Assembly (NCBI GenBank): GCA_937884685.1
Contig: CAKZYM010000102.1
Span: forward strand, 1-6,505
DNA from: an uncultured Calothrix sp.
GTDB lineage: Bacteria > Cyanobacteriota > Cyanobacteriia > Cyanobacteriales > Nostocaceae
DNA: 6,505 nucleotides
Direction: 5' to 3'
Shown one piece after another: positions 1 through 6,460 of this stretch. A program made the translations under genes and the position numbers. The notes under the pieces were generated by a model. That model was not told where the DNA came from. It made no database searches and was given only the letters and a program-made list of their open reading frames with translations. Within the stretch, counting starts at the first letter, position 1; every line of letters begins with the position of its first letter.

Positions 1-74
1 AATTAACAATTAACAATTAACAATTAACAATTACCAATTACCAATTACCAATTACCAATTACCAATTACCAATT
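1..74. repeat. Heptamer tandem repeat array (STRR-like), AATTAAC x4 then AATTACC x6
   Basis: Ten perfect head-to-tail 7-bp units plus a trailing AATT. Units 1-4 (1-28) read AATTAAC and units 5-10 (29-70) read AATTACC, with one clean switch between the two variants. The array starts at or before the left edge, so its full length is unknown. It ends 16 nt before the start codon of the first kinase, so it probably lies in that gene's leader or promoter region. Heptameric short tandem repeats of this kind are well known between genes of heterocystous cyanobacteria; their function is unresolved. The clean block structure suggests separate expansion of two variants by slippage (inference). Confidence 0.95.
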
Positions 75-90
75 TTATATTAAAAGCTAA

Positions 91-2598
91 ATGACTGATA
101 ATCAACCAATCAATCAAGAACATCATCTGCATAACCTTTTAAATCGCAACAATGCATTATTAAAGGCGCAACAAGATGCCGTGCTTGATGGTATCTTGGT
201 TGTAGATGAGAATCGAAAGATAGTTTCTTTTAATCAACACTTTTGTGAATTATGGAAAATACCAGATGATGTTATTAGCGAAGCTAATTCACCAAAGTTA
301 CTAGATTATGTATTAACTAAACTGTTATATCCAGAATCGTTTCTTGAAAAAGTAAATTATCTCTACGAACATCCTGAAGAAACTAGTATAGATAAAATTT
401 ATTTTAAAGATGGAAGAATTTTTGAACGCTATTCTAGTCCAATCCAATCGGGTAGCGGAGAATATTACGGTAGAATATGGAACTTCCGAGATGTTACAGA
501 AAGTCAGCGAAGAGAAGAAACACTACAGTTAATTGTAGAAGGAACTACTACACAAGTTGGTAGCGAGTTTTTTCATTCATGCGTTCGTTCTTTAGCAACT
601 CTTCTAAAGATGCGTCATGTATTGATTTCTGGTTTATTGTGCGAATCTAAAAATAAAGTACGTACCATAGCATTTTGGAATGGAGAAGGATTTGGCGAAA
701 ACTTCGACTATTCTTTAATTAATAATCCTTGCGAAAAATTAATGTTGGGGAAAATGCTCAGTTATTCCCATTCCGTGCAAAGTTTGTTTCCACAAGACCC
801 GAACTTAAAGTTTTTGCAAGCTGAAAGCTATATTGGTATTCCTTTATTAGATAAAAGTGGAGAAATTATCGGTTTAATAGCCGCAGTCGATGATAAACCA
901 TTACCGGAAAACATAGAAACACAAGAATCAATTTTAAAAATTTTCGCAGCTAGAACCGGAGCGGAATTAGAAAGAATAAATTTAGAAAAAGCTTTATTAA
1001 AACAACTTGAACGAGATACTTTATTACAGCAAATTACTCAGAAAATTCGTAATAGTTTAGATAGTCAGCAGATTTTTCAAACCACAGTTAATCAACTCGG
1101 TAAAATATTTGGTGTTAGTCGCTGTCATATCCATAGCTATACTAGTTCTCCACAACCGCAAATACCTTTAGTAGCTGAATATCGTCACCCAGACTACCGT
1201 TCGATGTTGGGAATTAATATTCCACTTAATGGTAAGCTTAATGGTCAGAAAATTTTAAATCAAGATGCAGCTTTTGCAGCATCAGATGTTAACAAAATAC
1301 CGTCATTAAAGCCGGTACTAAATATTTGTAACCAATGGCAAGTAAAATCATTATTAGCAGTAAGAACATCTTATCAAGGAAAAGCAAATGGAATCATAGT
1401 TTTGCACCAATGTAATCGCATTCGTGATTGGACAAAAGACGAAACAGAACTTTTAGAAGCAGTAGCAGCACAGGTCGGAATAGCATTAGCCCAAGCAAGA
1501 CTCTTGGAACAAGAAAGAGAAAACACCAAGCTTTTACAAATAGCAAAAAATCAAGCGGAAGCAGCTAACCACGCTAAAAGCACATTTTTAGCAAATATGA
1601 GCCATCAATTGCGAACTCCATTAAATGCGATTATTGGCTTTTCTCGATTAATGCAACAAAGTTTTGCTGTAAATACTCAACAACAAGAGCATCTACAAAT
1701 TATTAATCGTAGTGGAAAGTCTCTTTTAAATTTAGTTAATGATGTTCTGGAAATGGCGAAAATTGAAGCCGGACAAACTAGATTAAATTCAATTTCCTTC
1801 AATTTTCATACTTTATTACAAAACTTGTGGTCAACTTTTCAACCACAAGCACAAGCAAAAAATTTATCGTTTCAATTTAACCTACCTCCAGAGTTACCAC
1901 AGTATATTTCCGGTGATGAAAGCAAACTTAGACAAGTTTTATCCAATCTCTTAAGTAACGCTATTAAATTTACTAAAAAAGGAAAAATTACTTTATCAAT
2001 TACCATTCAAACAAATAACCAAGTATTTTCTTCTCCCCTATCTTCTGACTCTTCCCTTTTGCTTTCCTTTGAATTAAAAGACACCGGATGCGGTATAGCT
2101 TTAGAAGATATAAAAAAATTATTCCAACCCTTTGTTCAAACTAGTAGTTATAAAACCGAAAATGGAACTGGTTTGGGATTAGCTATTAGTCATGAATTTG
2201 TACAGTTGATGGGAGGGAATTTAGAAGTCAAAAGTACTTTAGGAGAAGGTAGTATTTTTAACTTTAGTATTATAGTCACATTATTAGAATCCACTCAATT
2301 TTCAGATTGTACAGTTCAAACATCAGCAGTTGATTTATTCACAGATTCGCAGCCAAATAATTTAACAAAACAATTAACAGAAGACATTAGACAAGAAACT
2401 ATAAGACAAAACCTACAAATCATGTCCAGCGAATGGATTGCTAGTTTAAAAAAAGCAGCAATCGAAGTTGATGCAGATACAATTTTTCAACTAATTGAAC
2501 AAATCCCCAATCAATATCAATTGTTAACTGAAGAAATTACAAAATTAACTCGGAAGTACGATTTTGATGCGATTATTGCATTAAGTAGGGAGGAATGA
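91..2598 (+). CDS. Sensor histidine kinase, PAS-GAF-GAF-HisKA-HATPase, with hybrid-kinase C-terminal tail but no receiver
   Basis: An 835-residue, apparently soluble kinase; I see no membrane segment or signal peptide. Domains in order: PAS (about 25-140, with ILVVDENRKIVSFN), GAF1 (about 157-297, with GIPLLDKSGEIIGLIA and DDKP), GAF2 (about 310-468), a short coiled linker, HisKA (about 495-560) with phospho-acceptor His505 in SHQLRTP, and HATPase_c (about 605-730). The ATPase shows its N box (NLLSNAIKF, 619-627), G1 (DTGCGI, 664-669), F box (LFQPF) and G2 (GTGLGL, 692-697), so catalysis should be intact. Gln506 replaces the usual Glu after the histidine. Residues 757-835 form a helical tail without histidine, of the type that in my memory follows a receiver in cyanobacterial hybrid kinases; here no receiver lies before it. 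ATG 91 is the furthest possible start because in-frame TAA directly precedes it (88-90). No Shine-Dalgarno is visible. The ligand is unknown; GAF2 lacks a recognisable bilin-binding Cys-His motif. Confidence 0.95.
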   Translation: MTDNQPINQEHHLHNLLNRNNALLKAQQDAVLDGILVVDENRKIVSFNQHFCELWKIPDDVISEANSPKLLDYVLTKLLYPESFLEKVNYLYEHPEETSIDKIYFKDGRIFERYSSPIQSGSGEYYGRIWNFRDVTESQRREETLQLIVEGTTTQVGSEFFHSCVRSLATLLKMRHVLISGLLCESKNKVRTIAFWNGEGFGENFDYSLINNPCEKLMLGKMLSYSHSVQSLFPQDPNLKFLQAESYIGIPLLDKSGEIIGLIAAVDDKPLPENIETQESILKIFAARTGAELERINLEKALLKQLERDTLLQQITQKIRNSLDSQQIFQTTVNQLGKIFGVSRCHIHSYTSSPQPQIPLVAEYRHPDYRSMLGINIPLNGKLNGQKILNQDAAFAASDVNKIPSLKPVLNICNQWQVKSLLAVRTSYQGKANGIIVLHQCNRIRDWTKDETELLEAVAAQVGIALAQARLLEQERENTKLLQIAKNQAEAANHAKSTFLANMSHQLRTPLNAIIGFSRLMQQSFAVNTQQQEHLQIINRSGKSLLNLVNDVLEMAKIEAGQTRLNSISFNFHTLLQNLWSTFQPQAQAKNLSFQFNLPPELPQYISGDESKLRQVLSNLLSNAIKFTKKGKITLSITIQTNNQVFSSPLSSDSSLLLSFELKDTGCGIALEDIKKLFQPFVQTSSYKTENGTGLGLAISHEFVQLMGGNLEVKSTLGEGSIFNFSIIVTLLESTQFSDCTVQTSAVDLFTDSQPNNLTKQLTEDIRQETIRQNLQIMSSEWIASLKKAAIEVDADTIFQLIEQIPNQYQLLTEEITKLTRKYDFDAIIALSREE
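2588..2593 (+). promoter_or_regulatory. Shine-Dalgarno GGGAGG for the second kinase
   Basis: GGGAGG lies inside the last codons of the first kinase. It is only 1 nt from the ATG at 2595 but 7 nt from the ATG at 2601. Normal spacing therefore favours 2601 as the start of the second kinase. The site's position at the end of the upstream reading frame suggests translational coupling of the two genes. Confidence 0.7.
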
Positions 2599-2600
2599 AA

Positions 2601-4094
2601 ATGCTTGAATCTGCAAATAATAAACCACTAGCAGACATTTTAGTCATTGATGATACCCCAGAGAACTTAGCGCTACTTTCGCAAATACTCAAAGACAAAG
2701 GGTATAAAGTTCGCAGCGTAACCAAAGCTTCTACAGGTTTACGTGGTGCAAAAGCTGCACCTCCAGATTTAATTTTGCTAGATATAAAAATGCCAGAAAT
2801 GAGTGGTTATGAAGTTTGTCAGCATTTGAAAACAGATGACTTAACCCGCGATATTCCCGTAATTTTTATCAGTGCTTTAGGAGATGTATTAGATAAAGTT
2901 AAAGCATTTGAAGTTGGGGGTGTAGATTATATTACCAAGCCCGTACAGGTAGAAGAAGTATTAGCCCGAATACAAACGCATTTAACAATTAGAAGACTTC
3001 AACAGCAACTTCAAACAAAAAATATACAGCTACAGCAAGAAATTTCTGAAAGAACAGCAGCAGAAGAAAAGTTTGCTAAAGCATTTCGTTCCAGTCCAAA
3101 TCCCATTACAATTACTACACTTGCCGAGAATCGTTTTATTGACATCAATCACAGTTTTTTAGAGATGACCGGTTATTCTCAATCAGAGATTATTGGAGAA
3201 TTGACTGCTAATTTAAATATTTGGGTAAACCCACAAGTCTATGATTCCGCATTGAAAAAAATTTTAAAAAACGGTTCATTGCATAATCAAGAATGCAAAC
3301 TACGCACCAAACAAGGCGAATTTAAAATAGTTTTACTTTCTATAGAATTAATTGAACTCAATGGTGTTTCCTGTACTTTAAATATTATTAACGATATTAC
3401 GAAACGAAAGCATTTAGAAGATGAGTTTATTTCTTTAGTAAGCCACGAATTACGCACACCAATGAATTCAATTATTGGTGCCTTAGATTTATTAAATACT
3501 CAACAATTAGGAGCTTTAAATGAGAAAGGAAAGCAAATTATTAATATTGCCATAAATAACACCGAGCGTCTGATTCGTTTAGTAAATGACATCCTCGATT
3601 TAGAGCGAATTAAATCGGGAAAAATTACCATGCAGCCATCAAAATGTAACGCAGCCGACTTGATAATTCAAGCTGCCCAAACAATGCAATCAATGGCATA
3701 CTCAGCCCAAATTAATTTAAATGTTAAACCAGCATCAATCGAAATATTTGCAGATTCAGACCGTATTTTACAAGCTTTAACAAACTTACTAAGTAACGCA
3801 ATAAAATTTTCACAACCAGGTCAAACAGTCGAGTTACGCAGCATGGTAAACTCAAATTATCTGCAAATAGAAATTCAAGACCAAGGAAGAGGAATTCCCC
3901 CCGACAAACAACAATTAATCTTTGAACGTTTTCAACAAGTAGATGCTTCCGACTCACGTAGTAAAGGAGGTACCGGTCTAGGGCTTCCCATTTGTCGCAG
4001 CATCATCGAACAACACAAAGGACAAATTTGGGTCGAAAGTATTTTAGGTAAAGGAAGTACTTTTTATATTCATTTACCGATTAGGAATGGGTAA
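2601..4094 (+). CDS. Receiver-PAS histidine kinase (REC-PAS-HisKA-HATPase)
   Basis: A 497-residue cytoplasmic kinase with an N-terminal receiver. An alternative ATG at 2595 adds two residues and would overlap the upstream stop as ATGA, but the Shine-Dalgarno spacing favours 2601. The receiver (about 12-125) has the acidic pair Asp17/Asp18, phospho-acceptor Asp61 in LLDIKMPEM, Ser91 and Lys113 in TKP, so it should accept phosphate. A Gln-rich coiled coil (about 131-160) links it to a PAS domain (about 152-270). HisKA carries His282 in a standard SHELRTP motif. HATPase_c has an N box (NLLSNAIKF, 395-403), G1 (DQGRGI, 427-432), F box (FERFQ) and G2 (GGTGLGL, 456-462). In such proteins the receiver state usually modulates the attached kinase. 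Its position 2 nt after the receiver-less first kinase makes that kinase the obvious candidate phosphodonor (inference). A separate receiver gene follows and could take phosphate from His282. PAS ligand unknown. Confidence 0.95.
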   Translation: MLESANNKPLADILVIDDTPENLALLSQILKDKGYKVRSVTKASTGLRGAKAAPPDLILLDIKMPEMSGYEVCQHLKTDDLTRDIPVIFISALGDVLDKVKAFEVGGVDYITKPVQVEEVLARIQTHLTIRRLQQQLQTKNIQLQQEISERTAAEEKFAKAFRSSPNPITITTLAENRFIDINHSFLEMTGYSQSEIIGELTANLNIWVNPQVYDSALKKILKNGSLHNQECKLRTKQGEFKIVLLSIELIELNGVSCTLNIINDITKRKHLEDEFISLVSHELRTPMNSIIGALDLLNTQQLGALNEKGKQIINIAINNTERLIRLVNDILDLERIKSGKITMQPSKCNAADLIIQAAQTMQSMAYSAQINLNVKPASIEIFADSDRILQALTNLLSNAIKFSQPGQTVELRSMVNSNYLQIEIQDQGRGIPPDKQQLIFERFQQVDASDSRSKGGTGLGLPICRSIIEQHKGQIWVESILGKGSTFYIHLPIRNG

Positions 4095-4153
4095 GAGGTA
4101 ACAAGTAATAAGTATTAACTGTTCACTGATAACTGTTCACTGATAACTGATTT
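4091..4153. repeat. Spacer built of nine 7-bp units (degenerate GTAANAA then alternating CTGTTCA/CTGATAA)
   Basis: From 4091 the sequence divides into nine heptamers: GTAAGAG, GTAACAA, GTAATAA, GTATTAA, CTGTTCA, CTGATAA, CTGTTCA, CTGATAA, CTGATTT. The last five form a 14-bp unit repeated 2.5 times (AACTGTTCACTGAT at 4117-4130 and 4131-4144, then AACTGAT). The first unit contains the stop codon of the upstream kinase, and the ninth ends exactly before the ATG of the receiver gene at 4154. The region is STRR-like and has no Shine-Dalgarno. The 14-bp repeat is clear; the heptamer reading of the first four units is more degenerate. Confidence 0.85.
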
Positions 4154-4525
4154 ATGACTAAATCAATTTTAATTGTCGATGACGAAGAAGATATTAGAGA
4201 ATTAATTCAGCTAGGTTTAGAAATGCAGACTAGTTGGAAAGTGCTTAATAGTAATTCAGGGGAAGAAGCAATCCAAATTGCGGCTACCGAGCAACCCGAT
4301 GTGATTCTATTAGATTTAATGATGCCAGATATGGATGGAAGAATTACTCTACAAAAATTAAAAGGTGACTCAAAAACTAACAAAATACCCGTAATTTTAA
4401 TGACTGCTAAAAGCAAATCTTCTGTTGCAGAAAGCTTTGAAAATTTAGATGTTGCGGCTATATTTACGAAGCCATTACGTCCTTTGAATCTTGCACAAGA
4501 GATAAGTGAAGTGATTGTAGATTAG
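4154..4525 (+). CDS. Stand-alone response regulator (single receiver domain, CheY-like)
   Basis: A 123-residue protein made only of a receiver domain. It shows the acidic pair Asp9/Asp10 (ILIVDDEED), phospho-acceptor Asp54 in LLDLMMPDMDG, Thr84 in the MTA motif and Lys106 in TKP, so the complete set of phosphorylation residues is present. There is no output domain, so it would act by binding a partner or as an intermediate in a phosphorelay. It lies 59 nt after the receiver-PAS kinase on the same strand, with no terminator between, so co-transcription and phosphorylation by that kinase or the first one is likely (inference). ATG 4154 is the furthest start: in-frame TGA at 4148-4150 blocks extension. 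The upstream sequence is tandem repeat with no Shine-Dalgarno, so translation may depend on a leaderless, repeat-based or coupled mechanism. Confidence 0.93.
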   Translation: MTKSILIVDDEEDIRELIQLGLEMQTSWKVLNSNSGEEAIQIAATEQPDVILLDLMMPDMDGRITLQKLKGDSKTNKIPVILMTAKSKSSVAESFENLDVAAIFTKPLRPLNLAQEISEVIVD

Positions 4526-4543
4526 CAACCGATTGATTAATTA

Positions 4544-4585
4544 ATGCTGTTAAATCACTGTACCGATTGTGTGATTTAGCAGCAT
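4544..4585. terminator. Intergenic hairpin between convergent genes, probable bidirectional terminator
   Basis: Left arm ATGCTGTTAAATCAC (4544-4558) and right arm GTGATTTAGCAGCAT (4571-4585) form a 15-position stem with 14 Watson-Crick pairs and one T/G position, around a 12-nt loop. It sits 18 nt after the receiver stop and 9 nt beyond the stop of the convergent glycosyltransferase. On the plus strand no clean T-run follows; on the minus strand TTAATTAATC follows, modestly T-rich. The position fits a shared terminator, though a factor-independent mechanism is not certain. Confidence 0.75.
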
Positions 4586-4594
4586 CAAATTCTA

Positions 4595-5461
4595 CTAGTA
4601 TTTTGAAGATTGTGATTGATTATTTACAAATTGATTTTCTGCATATAAAAAATCACTTCCGCTATTTTTCAGTTCAGTTGAATTACTAATAGTTTGATAT
4701 TTCTCGACTTGCAACCAAGGATTTTTATAAAGCCTAAGCTTTTGTAATAAAACTAACCAAAAAAAGGGTAAATCATCGATTAGATATCTTTTCCATAAAC
4801 GTTGAGGTTCGGATAAAAGTCTGAAGAGCCATTCTAATCCGATTTCACTCATCCATCTAGGAGAACGCTTCATAGAACCAGATTCAAAATTAATTGTTGC
4901 ACCAATTGCTAAAAAAACTTTGACATTTTTAAGCTGATGCTTGAACTTATTCAGCCATAATTCTTGTTTAGGAGCACCGACACCAATTCCTAATACGGTT
5001 GCTCCTGAATCGTTAATCAGGTCAATAATTTTTTGACATTCTTGCTCATCATATTCAAAACCGAAAGGAGGAGAATAAGCTGCTACAACCATATCTCTAT
5101 CAACTTTGGCATTTATTTTATGTTGAGCAATACTTACTGTTTCCTCTGAACCTCCTAATAGAAATATTTTCATTTTTTCGTCATGTCTATAATAATTATA
5201 AAAAGCCGGAAATAAATCCGAACCAGATATTTTTTCCTGAATAGGGGTGCCTAAAAATTTAGATACGTACATCAATATTTTGCTGTCGCAGACTATATAA
5301 TCAGCTTTTTTGTAAATCTGATAAAAATTATAGTTTTTCTGCAACTTCATTATATGGTCTATATTCGGGGTAAATACTACACCACCATGTTGAAGCTTTT
5401 CTACAAGCTCTAACATCCTTATATTTTGAACGTACAGATTGAGTAAGTTAACTTGTGCCAT
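4595..5461 (-). CDS. WecG/TagA/CpsF family glycosyltransferase (GT26)
   Basis: A 288-residue protein matching the GT26 family, which transfers N-acetylmannosamine-type sugars from a UDP donor to a lipid-linked acceptor at the inner face of the membrane during surface polysaccharide synthesis. Visible family marks: TPNIDH (31-36), ADYIVCDS (53-60) with presumed catalytic Asp59, EKISGSDL (76-83), LLGGSEE (101-107), GIGVGAPKQELW (158-169) with Gln166, and the C-terminal block RSPRWMSEIGLEWL followed by RLLSEPQRLWKRY. The family's common DG and ERVxG motifs read DS and EKISG here. I recall this as a cyanobacterial variant, so activity is still likely. Residues 250-288 are a polar Ser/Asn/Gln-rich extension beyond the family core. 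There is no signal peptide; FFWLVLLQKLRL near 233-244 may touch the membrane. Start: TAG lies directly before ATG, so no longer start exists; no Shine-Dalgarno is seen. It stands alone here; donor and acceptor are unknown. Confidence 0.93.
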   Translation of the reverse strand: MAQVNLLNLYVQNIRMLELVEKLQHGGVVFTPNIDHIMKLQKNYNFYQIYKKADYIVCDSKILMYVSKFLGTPIQEKISGSDLFPAFYNYYRHDEKMKIFLLGGSEETVSIAQHKINAKVDRDMVVAAYSPPFGFEYDEQECQKIIDLINDSGATVLGIGVGAPKQELWLNKFKHQLKNVKVFLAIGATINFESGSMKRSPRWMSEIGLEWLFRLLSEPQRLWKRYLIDDLPFFWLVLLQKLRLYKNPWLQVEKYQTISNSTELKNSGSDFLYAENQFVNNQSQSSKY

Positions 5462-5667
5462 CTATTTAAGAGGTAGATATATGATTGGTTATTCATGTAG
5501 ATGCTGATTTTTTGTGATGACATAGGGAACGTATTAAATATAAAAAATAGTAGTTTATCCTAACAGGTAAAACTCATATTTGACGGTTATTAAACCACTT
5601 TGGTGAAACTACTAAAAAATTGTAGAATAAAAGATATCAACATTTTTTAGTATCATCACCACGTCTG

Positions 5668-5695
5668 TTTCATTCCAACTATTTATGGAATGAAA
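5668..5695. other. Perfect 10-bp inverted repeat TTTCATTCCA / TGGAATGAAA
   Basis: Arms 5668-5677 and 5686-5695 are perfect reverse complements around an 8-nt loop (ACTATTTA). It lies about 207 nt upstream of the glycosyltransferase start, on neither gene's end, so it is not an obvious terminator. It may be an operator or an RNA hairpin; no family was recognised. Confidence 0.55.
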
Positions 5696-5713
5696 ATTAG
5701 CATTACAAATTAG

Positions 5714-5729
5714 AGGGTTTTTTAACCCT
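5714..5729. other. Short hairpin AGGGTT-TTTT-AACCCT
   Basis: A 6-bp perfect stem (5714-5719 with 5724-5729) and a 4-nt T loop, 18 nt after the preceding inverted repeat. No T-run follows on either strand, so it does not look like a terminator. Function unknown. Confidence 0.4.
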
Positions 5730-5732
5730 AAA

Positions 5733-5761
5733 TTGACAATTATGATTCGCAATAATTGACA
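5733..5761. other. Direct TTGACA pair enclosing a 7-bp inverted repeat
   Basis: TTGACA occurs at 5733-5738 and 5756-5761, 23 bp apart. Between and overlapping them, CAATTAT (5737-5743) and ATAATTG (5752-5758) are perfect reverse complements around an 8-nt loop. TTGACA matches a sigma-70 -35 box, but neither copy has a good -10 at 16-18 bp. A regulator site or chance are both possible. Confidence 0.3.
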
Positions 5762-5990
5762 GATAAAATAGATTACTGATTAAGCCAAAGTCAAATGATA
5801 GGAACAATAAAATTGGACATCGATTTAATTGCATACCTTTCAGTTAAATAGAAGGATGCTATTTTCATCAAATATAAATATTTTCTCGATAGAGGTGAAA
5901 CAAAGAAGGATCATAAAAATTAGTAAGCAACACTTATTAAATATTGCTCACCCAAAGTGATAAAACACTTAAAAGAAGAGTTATACAGTT

Positions 5991-6203
5991 TTGTTTAGAA
6001 CACACTTACTATTAAGCTTCGCTATCATGTATTGCGAACCAGACTATTATCCTGTTCACAAATATAGTAATCCGGAAAATCGAATTAGCATATTTGTTGA
6101 TACTAAACGAAATTTAAAAAGTAGATTCCCTGCAATATTGGATTATTTTGTACGTAGCTTGGATGTAACAAGTATAAGATTTACATCTGGTTACAGAAAA
6201 TAG
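5991..6203 (+). CDS. Doubtful small ORF, 70 residues, unrecognised
   Basis: The frame opens with TTG at 5991, with a weak purine-rich AGAAGAG 10 nt upstream. An ATG at 6027 would give 58 residues but has no Shine-Dalgarno. The product is mixed and polar, with a short hydrophobic start (LLLSFAIM) and no motif I recognise. Its composition seems less AT-rich than its flanks and its codons look plausible. In the same frame, just upstream, a 34-codon ORF (5856-5960) ends in TGA, followed by further in-frame stops at 5961 and 5970, so a decayed longer gene is conceivable. Equally it may be a chance ORF in non-coding DNA. Confidence 0.2.
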   Translation: MFRTHLLLSFAIMYCEPDYYPVHKYSNPENRISIFVDTKRNLKSRFPAILDYFVRSLDVTSIRFTSGYRK

Positions 6204-6460
6204 CACCGCTTCAGTAGAAACATTTATATAGACGAGCATTTTTAATTACAAATATTAGTATACGAGTAATAAATATAATGTCAAGTGAGTATTTATACAT
6301 GTATCTCCTATGTTAGTGCTATAATTTTAGTAATCCGCTATATAAAATAATTATATGCTGTAATAATGAGTCTGAGCATGTAAAACCTAATTATTTGATA
6401 TTTTTAGTTATTTATAGCTATATTTGCTGTTATATATCGCAAAATGACTGCAATTAAAAA

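Noticed and set aside
1..74. CRISPR array
   Set aside because: The units are contiguous 7-mers with no spacers, so this is a simple tandem repeat.
1018..1494. GAF2 of the first kinase as a cyanobacteriochrome photosensor
   Set aside because: There is a cysteine (Cys412), but not in a CysHis or DxCF context; the domain instead resembles common non-photosensory GAF domains in cyanobacterial kinases.
3724..3957. Minus-strand ORF of 77 codons inside the second kinase
   Set aside because: It lies opposite the ATPase domain, whose motifs are intact on the plus strand; no motif or ribosome site supports it.
4207..4416. Minus-strand ORF of 69 codons inside the single receiver gene
   Set aside because: It is antisense to a complete receiver domain with all catalytic residues; the product has no recognisable features.
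5600..5628. Rightward promoter TTGGTG - 17 bp - TAGAAT
   Set aside because: The -10 matches five of six positions but the -35 only three, and no gene follows. In AT-rich DNA this is weak, so it is mentioned only as part of a finding.
5795..5851. ORF of 18 codons starting ATGATAGGAACA
   Set aside because: Too short, with no ribosome site and no recognisable product.
5926..5970. Short hairpins AGCAA/TTGCT and AAGTG/CACTT
   Set aside because: Five-base stems are expected by chance in this composition and have no associated T-run or gene boundary.
6339..6357. AT-only near-palindrome around TATAAAATAATTATA
   Set aside because: Low-complexity AT sequence gives such symmetry without function; no flanking GC pairs.
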